Of a stretch of 42,967 nt of DNA, positions 26,101-32,205 are shown piece after piece. Where the stretch lies: the NCBI GenBank assembly GCA_002385415.1, contig DGDL01000004.1, forward strand, positions 2,755 to 45,721, given 5' to 3'. This stretch comes from Clostridiales bacterium UBA3953 (GTDB taxonomy: Bacteria; Bacillota; Clostridia; Oscillospirales; CAG-272). The position numbers were made by a program, and so were the translations under genes. Each line of letters starts with the position of its first letter. The first letter of the stretch is position 1. The notes below the pieces were generated by a model. It worked only from the letters and a program-made list of their open reading frames with translations. It was not told the DNA's origin and made no database searches.

Positions 26101-26150
26101 TTGGAGCGGTAAAAATCAGGCTGCGCAGCCTTTTTGCCGCACTCGATTGA
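23127..26150 (+). CDS. Double-activase and DUF2229 protein of the 2-hydroxyacyl-CoA dehydratase system
   Basis: A 1007-residue protein. Two BadF/BcrA-type ASKHA ATPase domains occur in tandem, about 1-265 (IGLDVGSTTLK) and 340-600 (GVDAGSTTVK). Each keeps cysteines that could hold a bridging iron-sulfur cluster: Cys134 (GSCAGGTGAF) and Cys173 (SRCGVF) in the first, Cys463, Cys467 and Cys502 in the second. A cysteine cluster follows (Cys627, 630, 634, 657), then a DUF2229-type domain at about 695-930. Such activases use ATP to inject an electron into a radical dehydratase. The C-terminal dehydratase-like part, often fused, is here a separate gene 56 nt downstream. The true substrate is unknown; members of this giant family are widespread in anaerobes and not necessarily catabolic. 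Confidence 0.9.
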   Translation: MKIGLDVGSTTLKCVVLNSDKKIIYKSYERHYSEVAEKVTALLERLSRDLGIDPDERFEICVSGSAGMGFAEHVGIPFVQEVYATRIATLRLVPDADVVIELGGEDAKILFLTDKDAGGKSTGAGMEVRMNGSCAGGTGAFIDQMATLLGITPEELNAQAEKHEKIYTVASRCGVFAKSDIQPLLNQGARVSDIAASILYAVVNQTIAGLAQGRKIEGNVVYLGGPLTFLPELRRSFDKVLGITGICPENSLYYVAVGAAELASVATPLGSHAGDSKMAHPGMTISELIGAIKTRKHSGAYIPARRLFDTREQYDEFKARHAKAKVARNPSPETYSGGAYLGVDAGSTTVKFVLTDADGAILYCGYRPNSGNPVQIVRNYLFDIYEKFPDIHIVSSAVTGYGEEIIRGAFKFDFGIVETVAHYTAAKQFLPDVDFIIDIGGQDIKCFRIRNGAIDNIFLNEACSSGCGSFLQTFAGALGYSIEDFANLGLFADRPVDLGSRCTVFMNSSVKQSQKDGASIENISAGLSISVVKNALYKVIRVSAATIDDEMGKNIVVQGGTFLNDAVLRAFEQEIERNVVRPDISGLMGAYGAALYAKSKSEPSGKSQIITADELKQFTHEVRAVTCGLCGNNCRLTVNTFGGSERIRGKFIGGNRCDRPVAGSQHTEQQKLDDMYEYKLELLQSYMRPADSPGRRGKIGIPLGLNMYELLPFWHTILTKLGFEVVVSPPSNRKIYLAGQLTIPSDTVCFPAKLIHGHIEWLLSQGVEAIFYPCLTYNFDEGLGDNHYNCPVVAYYPEVIGANVPGLQDLSYINDYFGIHRSRDFVKKFAQAMRKYFPDITDSETREAVRAGYAEYKAYMKRIREYGTRLIESARERGKRIIILAGRPYHVDPEINHGINRLVTSLGAVVVTEDAVSWMVPKFKVGVLNQWTYHSRLYAAAKYAAEHGDVDLVQLVSFGCGVDAITTDEVRAILESAGKIYTQIKIDEITNLGAVKIRLRSLFAALD

Positions 26151-26206
26151 TATATGCAGGCGGAGGCACCCGCCACCCTGCAAATTATCACCCCGGAAAG
26201 ACAGTT

Positions 26207-27598
26207 ATGAAGAAAACAGCAATAATTAACTCGCAGAAGGTCACGCTCAACAAATACGGACACGTCGACTTTACGCCGGAGATGAAGAAAACCCACACAA
26301 TCCTCATCCCAAACATGGCGACAATCCATTTCAGGCTGTTGAGGAATGTGTTTATAAGCTACGGCTATAAAATGGAGCTTCTTACAAACAGCAGCCGGTC
26401 GGTGGTCGACGAAGGGCTTAAATATGTACATAACGACACATGCTACCCTGCCCTGCTTGTCATCGGCCAGATGATAGATGCGCTCAACAGCGGCAAATAC
26501 GACCCCACCCGCACCGCGCTGATGATAACGCAGACGGGCGGCGGCTGCCGCGCATCCAACTACATACACCTTTTGCGCAAGGCGCTTGTCAAAGCAGGAT
26601 ACGGGTATGTGCCCGTTATTTCGCTCAACCTTTCCGGACTTGAAAGCTGCAGCGGGTTTCGGCTGACCCTGCCTATGATACGCAAGCTGGTCGCCGGCGT
26701 CGTATACGGCGACATGATGATGCTGCTGCGCAATCAGGTCATACCATACGAAATCAATCGCGGCGAGACCGACGCGCTGGTCGAGCGGCTGACCGAGGAG
26801 CTTTCACAGCAGCTTGCGCAGAACCGCGGCTATCGCTTAAGCGAGTTTGCGCCGAACCTGGAAAACATCGTGCGCGAGTTTGCGAAAATACCTGTGCAGT
26901 ATCGCGATATAACGCGCGTCGGCATTGTCGGCGAAATTTATGTCAAATATTCCAGCCTGGGCAACAATAACCTTGAAGATTTCCTGCGCGAGCAGGACTG
27001 CGAAGTCATGGTGCCGGGTATCATGGGCTTTCTGCTCTTCAAGGTGGACAACCGCCTTGAAGACATAAAACTTTATGGCGGCAGCCGCCTGAAATACATG
27101 GTCGTGGACGCTCTGTTCAGGTATCTTACCAAGATGGAGCGGGTGATGCTGGACACGCTTGCGCCATATCCGCAGTTTAAAGCGCCGGCTACATATGAGC
27201 ACCTGAAAAGTCTGGTGGACGGCGTTATCGGCCATGGCAGCAAGATGGGCGAGGGATGGCTGCTCACCGCCGAAATGCTGGAGCTTGTCGAGTCCGGCTA
27301 TCCCAACATCGTTTGCACGCAGCCGTTTGGCTGCCTGCCCAACCACATAGTCGGCAAAGGCATGGTGCGCAAGGTTCGCCAGATAGACCCGCGCGCAAAC
27401 ATCGTGCCAATAGACTATGACCCCGGCTCGACCATAGTCAACCAGGAAAACCGCATCAAGCTGATGCTGGCCGTCGCGCGCGAGCAGCAGCAGCTTTTTG
27501 CAAAAGAGCCGAGCCACATGCCGGCAGACGACACAACCGAAGCGGCCGCCATGCCGCAAAAGGAACGTGAGCCAAGCTTTGCAAAGCCAGCAGTATAA
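26207..27598 (+). CDS. 2-hydroxyacyl-CoA dehydratase-like subunit (split C-terminal part)
   Basis: A 463-residue protein from ATG 26207, with GGAAAG 6 nt upstream. The region around residues 60-120 has YVHNDTCYPALLVIGQM and TQTGGGCRASNY, and about 345-375 has NIVCTQPFGCLPNHIVGKGM. These are the cysteine-containing patterns of the HgdB/dehydratase superfamily, as found at the C-terminus of giant activase-dehydratase fusions. Cysteines in these motifs are candidates for iron-sulfur ligation. The last 35 residues are low-complexity and probably disordered. It follows the activase gene and is ended by a clear terminator, so the two form one unit. Confidence 0.85.
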   Translation: MKKTAIINSQKVTLNKYGHVDFTPEMKKTHTILIPNMATIHFRLLRNVFISYGYKMELLTNSSRSVVDEGLKYVHNDTCYPALLVIGQMIDALNSGKYDPTRTALMITQTGGGCRASNYIHLLRKALVKAGYGYVPVISLNLSGLESCSGFRLTLPMIRKLVAGVVYGDMMMLLRNQVIPYEINRGETDALVERLTEELSQQLAQNRGYRLSEFAPNLENIVREFAKIPVQYRDITRVGIVGEIYVKYSSLGNNNLEDFLREQDCEVMVPGIMGFLLFKVDNRLEDIKLYGGSRLKYMVVDALFRYLTKMERVMLDTLAPYPQFKAPATYEHLKSLVDGVIGHGSKMGEGWLLTAEMLELVESGYPNIVCTQPFGCLPNHIVGKGMVRKVRQIDPRANIVPIDYDPGSTIVNQENRIKLMLAVAREQQQLFAKEPSHMPADDTTEAAAMPQKEREPSFAKPAV

Positions 27599-27606
27599 AA
27601 AGGTGT

Positions 27607-27646
27607 AAACCGCCGGTTTGGTATCCCAGCCCGAGCCGGCGGTTTT
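27607..27646 (+). terminator. Intrinsic terminator of the activase operon
   Basis: AAACCGCCGG (27607-27616) pairs with CCGGCGGTTT (27636-27645), followed by TTGGCATTTT. It lies 9 nt after the dehydratase-like gene. Confidence 0.75.
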
Positions 27647-27731
27647 GGCATTTTGCGGCTTTTGTTGCGGTTTTGTATAATCCTAACCGAGCTTTTAGCA
27701 ATATGTTTGCTTTAAGTTAATAAATTCCGTA

Positions 27732-27760
27732 TTTACAAAACCATTCTTGAAGAATATAAT
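27732..27760 (+). promoter_or_regulatory. Sigma-A promoter of cysE
   Basis: TTTACA (27732-27737), 17 nt, TATAAT (27755-27760). The 5' UTR is about 53 nt, too short for a T-box riboswitch. Confidence 0.8.
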
Positions 27761-27819
27761 ATAAGAATGAGGTATTTTACCTTCACAAACGTATTTTTCC
27801 GCTACCGGAGGCGACAACC

Positions 27820-28509
27820 ATGATATTAGTCGATTTTTATTACCGTAAGTTGCTCAAAATCTACGACTCCGTTTTAGAGGAGCTTGAGTCTATTCGAGAA
27901 CGTGACCCCGCCGCAAAGAGCAACATCGAGGTCGCCACGCTATATTCCGGATTTCATGCCGTGTGCGCATACAGGATAGCGCATGCGCTACATACGCGCG
28001 GCCACAGATATGCCGCGCGTGCAGTCAGCCAGACGGCGCGCTTTTTCACCGGGATTGAAATTCATCCGGGCGCCGTTATCGGCCGCGGCCTTTTCATCGA
28101 CCACGGCAGCGGCGTTGTAATCGGTGAAACCACCGTCATCGGCAACAACTGCACTATATATCAGGGCGCGACGCTCGGCGGCACGGGCAAGGATACGGGC
28201 AAACGCCACCCCACTCTCGGCAACAATGTCATGGTGGGCGCCGGCGCAAAGGTACTCGGCCCCATCACAATCGGAGACAACACCAAGATAGCCGCCGGAG
28301 CGGTGGTTTTGATGGATATACCGCCAAACTGCACCGCGGTGGGGATTCCCGCGCGCATCGTCCGCAAAGAAAAAATCCGCGTTGTCGAAAATCAACTCGA
28401 CCAGGTGCACATACCCGACCCCGTTTCCCAGGAGCTTTGCGCGCTGCGCGTTAGAATCGAACGTCTCGAAGAAAAGCTTTTGTCTCAAATCGAGGAGGCG
28501 GGCAAGTAA
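27820..28509 (+). CDS. cysE: Serine O-acetyltransferase CysE
   Basis: A 229-residue protein. The N-terminal part is helical. The C-terminal left-handed beta-helix is built of hexapeptide repeats, including IHPGAVIGRGLFIDHGSGVVIG, where His82 and His95 sit in the active-site region, and IYQGATLGGTGKD with KRHPTLGNNVMVGAGAKVLG. It makes O-acetylserine from serine and acetyl-CoA, the first step of cysteine synthesis. CGGAGG lies upstream of the ATG. It directly precedes cysS, pairing cysteine synthesis with cysteine use in translation, a common arrangement in Bacillota. Confidence 0.95.
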   Translation: MILVDFYYRKLLKIYDSVLEELESIRERDPAAKSNIEVATLYSGFHAVCAYRIAHALHTRGHRYAARAVSQTARFFTGIEIHPGAVIGRGLFIDHGSGVVIGETTVIGNNCTIYQGATLGGTGKDTGKRHPTLGNNVMVGAGAKVLGPITIGDNTKIAAGAVVLMDIPPNCTAVGIPARIVRKEKIRVVENQLDQVHIPDPVSQELCALRVRIERLEEKLLSQIEEAGK

Positions 28510-28543
28510 AACTGCCGGCTCCCTCACGACAATTATAACAAAA

Positions 28544-28561
28544 CGGATACGGATACGGATA
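28544..28561 (+). repeat. Three tandem CGGATA units before cysS
   Basis: The hexamer CGGATA occurs three times in a row, ending 4 nt before the cysS ATG and occupying the place of the ribosome site. No other strong Shine-Dalgarno sequence is present. Confidence 0.8.
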
Positions 28562-28565
28562 CATC

Positions 28566-29954
28566 ATGAAACTTTACAATACGCTGACCCGCTCAAAAGA
28601 GGAGTTTGCTCCGCTCAAAGACAACACCGCGCGTATTTATACCTGCGGCCCGACGGTCTATAACTTTGCCCATATCGGCAACCTGCGCACCTATCTTTTC
28701 ATGGACATTCTGCGCCGCTCGCTGACCGCATGCGGTTTTAAGCTTTACCATGTAATGAACATCACCGACGTCGGGCATCTGGTTTCGGATGCCGACGAAG
28801 GCGAGGACAAGATGGTAAAGGCAGCGCGCGAACAGCGGAAATCACCGTGGGAGATAGCCGAGTTTTACACCCGGGCCTTCATGCGCGACATCGAGAGGCT
28901 GAACATCGGCAAACCCGAGGTCATTGCCCGCGCCACCGAGCATATCGACGACATGATAGACTTTGTCCAAAAGCTCGTCGAACGCGAGCGCGCTTATGAG
29001 ACCTCGGACGGCATCTATTACGACATCGGCAAGTTCCCGGAATATGGCATGCTTTCGGGAATAAAGCTTGACGAGCAGCAGGCGGGCGCGCGCGTTGAGG
29101 TCAACCCCGAAAAACGCCATCCGGCAGACTTTACGGTATGGATAAAAGCGCCCAAAGAGCACATCATGCAGTGGGAATCGCCCTGGGGCATGGGCTACCC
29201 GGGCTGGCATATCGAATGTTCCGCCATGGGCCTGAAATATCTGGGCGAGTATTTTGACATACACACCGGCGGTGTCGACCATATTCCTATCCACCACGAA
29301 AACGAAATCGCGCAGACCTGCGGCCTGTTCGGGCATCCCGCCGCAAAATTCTGGCTGCACGGCGAGTTTATGCTGGTCGACGGCGGTAAAATGTCAAAGT
29401 CGCTGGGCAACATCTATACCATAGACGACCTTGTCGAGCGCGGCTATGACCCGCTTGACTTCCGCTATTTCTGTCTCAACGCCCATTACCGCCAAAAGCT
29501 CAACTTCACCTTCTCCGGCCTCGATTCCGCAAAGAAATCGCTTGCCAACCTGCGCACTGCGGTCGCATCGCACAAGGACGGTGACGCAAACCCCGACCTC
29601 GACGGCTACATGCGCGAGTTTTACGACGCTGTCGGCGACGACCTCAACATCCCCCGCGCGCTGGGCGTGCTTTGGAACATGGTGCGCGGCGAGCAAAAGA
29701 GCGCGGCCGTTTACAATGCGGCGCTCGAGATGGACAAAGTGTTCGGTCTCGACCTGCATCGCGAGCCGGAAAAACAGCCGGAGGACGACTTTACGCCCGA
29801 GGAAAGAGCCGAAATCGAGGCTATGATAGCCGCCCGCACCGCGGCAAAGAAGGCAAAAAACTATGCCGAAGCCGACCGCATCCGTGCGGAGCTTGCGTCG
29901 CGCGGCATCGTGCTCACCGACACAAAAGAGGGCACGACCTACGCCCGGGCATAA
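28566..29954 (+). CDS. cysS: Cysteinyl-tRNA synthetase
   Basis: A 462-residue class I synthetase, normal length. It charges tRNA-Cys. The zinc site includes Cys27 (TCGPTVYN) and the GWHIECSAMG segment. The HIGH-type motif is HIGN at 36-39 and KMSKSLGN lies near residue 275. The C-terminal helical domain carries the tRNA-binding region. It is 56 nt after cysE, preceded by a hexanucleotide repeat in place of a clear ribosome site. Confidence 0.97.
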   Translation: MKLYNTLTRSKEEFAPLKDNTARIYTCGPTVYNFAHIGNLRTYLFMDILRRSLTACGFKLYHVMNITDVGHLVSDADEGEDKMVKAAREQRKSPWEIAEFYTRAFMRDIERLNIGKPEVIARATEHIDDMIDFVQKLVERERAYETSDGIYYDIGKFPEYGMLSGIKLDEQQAGARVEVNPEKRHPADFTVWIKAPKEHIMQWESPWGMGYPGWHIECSAMGLKYLGEYFDIHTGGVDHIPIHHENEIAQTCGLFGHPAAKFWLHGEFMLVDGGKMSKSLGNIYTIDDLVERGYDPLDFRYFCLNAHYRQKLNFTFSGLDSAKKSLANLRTAVASHKDGDANPDLDGYMREFYDAVGDDLNIPRALGVLWNMVRGEQKSAAVYNAALEMDKVFGLDLHREPEKQPEDDFTPEERAEIEAMIAARTAAKKAKNYAEADRIRAELASRGIVLTDTKEGTTYARA

Positions 29955-30026
29955 AGCCTGCTTTGCCCGCCAAATAAAGCGCGAGGCGTGGCGCACACGA
30001 GAGAGAATATATGGGAACAAGTCACT

Positions 30027-31541
30027 ATGCCTGATATACGCAAACGAGCCGCTTCCGCACTGGTGGCGGTCGCACTGCTGCTGTGCGCGGCTCTTCTGTC
30101 GGGATGCGGCGTTATAATAATTCGCGACGGCTCCGATGCTGCGCCAACCGGCTCCGCCGGCCATCCCGACACAGCCACTTCTGCGGATTCCGAAACCCCG
30201 GCGCCGTCTGCAGAGGAGACGACAACCTATAAAGTGATAACAACGGCGGATGCCAAAGAAAAGGCACAGGCGGCGCTTGACGAAATCATACTGCGCGATT
30301 TCGGCGGGATAAGCGTATTCATCGCTTCCACCTCGCCGGATACCTTCGCCCCCTCGTCTGTGGACAGCGACGTCTCGGAGGCGCGCTATGTTCGTCAAAA
30401 GCTGGTAGAGGACAAGCTCAACACCACGATTCTCACCATCGGCGGAACGTCCGACCAGATTTTCGATGACCTGCGCACCGCCGAAAAAGCCGGCACATAC
30501 TATGCCGACATAATAGCGGTGCCGATATGGCAGCTCGGCAAGTTCATCGCCGCGGGACTGCTGCTGCGGGTCAATTCCCTTCCCTTCCTTGACCTTGACG
30601 CCGAGTGGTTTGACGCCGACTGCATGACGCAGGCCACCGCCGGCTACAGCTCCGCCTATACGGTGATAGGCGATGTCAACCTTGAGCCCGGAAAGCTGTT
30701 TTCGGTGCTTTGGAACAAGGCGCTCGCCGCCTCTGTAAGTGCGGGCGACCTGTATAAGCTCACCTACCGCGGCGTGTGGACATGGGACTACATGCTTACC
30801 TGCGCCCGTGCGATAGCAGATGTGGACGGCGGCATATACGGGATTGCCTCGTCGGCGGGCGCCGAGACATTTATTTCGGCATTATACGCCTCGTCCGGCG
30901 AAAAGCTGTTTGAGACCGCCGCCGACGGCGCGCTTGCAGCCGCTTTCGGCACAGAGCGCGCACAGAATGTGGTGGAAAAGCTCAAAATGTTCTTTACGGC
31001 CGATGCGGGACTGCTCGGAGACAGCCTGCAAATCCCGACATCACAGGGCACGTCCGCTTTTTACGCCGGAAACGCGGGCTTTATAGTGACGCCGCTTGAG
31101 ACCGTCGAGTGGTTTACCAACATGAAAGCAAATTGGGGCGTGCTGCCGCTCCCCAAATACGACGAGCCGCAGGAGAAATATTACGCTTATGTCGACAGGG
31201 GCGCCCTTTCCTTTTCGACGCCGTCCGGCAACAAAAACATCGAGGCGGCGGGGGTGTTCATGTCCGCCTTTTCCGCGGCGACCGGCAACCTGATCGCGGA
31301 CGCCTTTTACACACACTTGATTAAATATGTAATTCGGGACAGCGACTCGCTCAACATGATGGACATTATCAGGGACGGGGCGACCATAGGGTTTGCCGAC
31401 ATCTTCGCCTCGGGCTATCCGGCGGTGGAGACCGGGGCGCTCGGCTCGCTTTACGGCGCCGTGCGCGGCAGCGCGACGCTCGGCTACTATCACAGAAACT
31501 ACGCCTATCAGCTTGACGCACTGCTGAGAAAATTTACCTGA
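30027..31541 (+). CDS. Extracellular solute-binding lipoprotein, paralogue B
   Basis: A 504-residue protein from ATG 30027; the frame is open upstream but the signal peptide starts here. Lipobox LSGC gives Cys27 as lipidated residue, followed by a Ser/Thr/Ala-rich linker. The C-terminal half shows WGVLPLPKYDEPQEKYYAY and MMDIIRDGATIGFADIF, in the same order as in the lipoprotein at 5974-7464, so both belong to one family. It probably binds a carbohydrate or peptide outside the cell. No transport permease is adjacent. The ribosome site is weak. It follows cysS by 72 nt and may be cotranscribed with cysE-cysS, an odd partner. Confidence 0.82.
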   Translation: MPDIRKRAASALVAVALLLCAALLSGCGVIIIRDGSDAAPTGSAGHPDTATSADSETPAPSAEETTTYKVITTADAKEKAQAALDEIILRDFGGISVFIASTSPDTFAPSSVDSDVSEARYVRQKLVEDKLNTTILTIGGTSDQIFDDLRTAEKAGTYYADIIAVPIWQLGKFIAAGLLLRVNSLPFLDLDAEWFDADCMTQATAGYSSAYTVIGDVNLEPGKLFSVLWNKALAASVSAGDLYKLTYRGVWTWDYMLTCARAIADVDGGIYGIASSAGAETFISALYASSGEKLFETAADGALAAAFGTERAQNVVEKLKMFFTADAGLLGDSLQIPTSQGTSAFYAGNAGFIVTPLETVEWFTNMKANWGVLPLPKYDEPQEKYYAYVDRGALSFSTPSGNKNIEAAGVFMSAFSAATGNLIADAFYTHLIKYVIRDSDSLNMMDIIRDGATIGFADIFASGYPAVETGALGSLYGAVRGSATLGYYHRNYAYQLDALLRKFT

Positions 31542-31580
31542 TATTAACATGTAAAATTTGTGTGAATTAACAGCCTCATG

Positions 31581-31609
31581 TTTACAACCGGCGATAAAAC
31601 TGATATAAT
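31581..31609 (+). promoter_or_regulatory. Sigma-A promoter of rpsO
   Basis: TTTACA (31581-31586), 17 nt, TATAAT (31604-31609). The predicted leader is about 150 nt, long for this window. Confidence 0.8.
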
Positions 31610-31615
31610 ATCATT

Positions 31616-31764
31616 TGCCCTGTCTGGTTTTCCAGCATAATCTTCGCATTAACGCGTGCCCGGTTTACGGATAAATGGAGCGGACGGCAGCGGCTGTCCG
31701 AGCTCGCTTCACCCGCCGTATGCTGCGTGCGCCGTTAAAATATATATTTTGAAAGGTGAAAAAC
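31616..31764 (+). promoter_or_regulatory. Structured rpsO leader, possible S15 autoregulatory element
   Basis: The leader contains CGGACGGC-AGCG-GCTGTCCG (31681-31700), an 8-bp stem with one G-U pair, flanked by GAG/CTC that can extend it. Ribosomal protein S15 represses its own mRNA in several bacteria through leader structures that mimic its 16S site. Whether this one does cannot be told by eye. AAAGGTG near the end is the ribosome site. Confidence 0.4.
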
Positions 31765-32028
31765 ATGACAAAAGAAGAAAAATCCAAAATTATCGCCCAA
31801 TACGGACTTCATGACAGCGATACCGGTTCGCCCGAAGTCCAGATTGCGATTCTGACCGCTCGCATCGCCAATCTTACCGAGCATCTCAAGGCAAACAAAA
31901 AGGATTTTCACTCGCGGCGCGGACTGCTCAAGATGGTCGGCCACCGCAGGAACCTGCTCAACTATCTGATGAAGAAAGACATCGACCGCTACCGCGCTAT
32001 TATCGAAAAGCTGAACATCAGAAAGTAA
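31765..32028 (+). CDS. rpsO: 30S ribosomal protein S15
   Basis: An 87-residue protein from ATG 31765, with AAAGGTG upstream; an in-frame GTG at 31756 lies within the ribosome site and is not used. The motifs TGSPEVQIAILTARI, HLKANKKDFHSRRGLL and RRNLLNYL are diagnostic. S15 binds 16S rRNA early in small-subunit assembly. It lies upstream of pnp, the conserved order in most bacteria, with a terminator-like hairpin between. Confidence 0.98.
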   Translation: MTKEEKSKIIAQYGLHDSDTGSPEVQIAILTARIANLTEHLKANKKDFHSRRGLLKMVGHRRNLLNYLMKKDIDRYRAIIEKLNIRK

Positions 32029-32057
32029 ACGCCGGTTCGAGAAAAAGCGGAGACAAC

Positions 32058-32098
32058 GGAACCGGACCGATTATTCGGATCCGGTTCACTTTGTTTTG
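32058..32098 (+). terminator. Terminator-like hairpin after rpsO
   Basis: GGAACCGGACCGA (32058-32070) pairs with TCGGATCCGGTTC (32075-32087) with one bulged base; ACTTTGTTTT follows. The imperfect T-tract suggests partial read-through into pnp. Confidence 0.7.
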
Positions 32099-32205
32099 GA
32101 TAAAAATTTTATAAATATCATGCCGCAAACATTGAGATATTATAATATGATTATGATTATGTAGATAAAAGGCACAGGAAAGCTCCTATGCCAAAAGGAG
32201 AAGGA

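Noticed and set aside
27761..27819. T-box riboswitch before cysE-cysS
   Set aside because: The leader is only about 53 nt and lacks a T-box sequence or a specifier stem.
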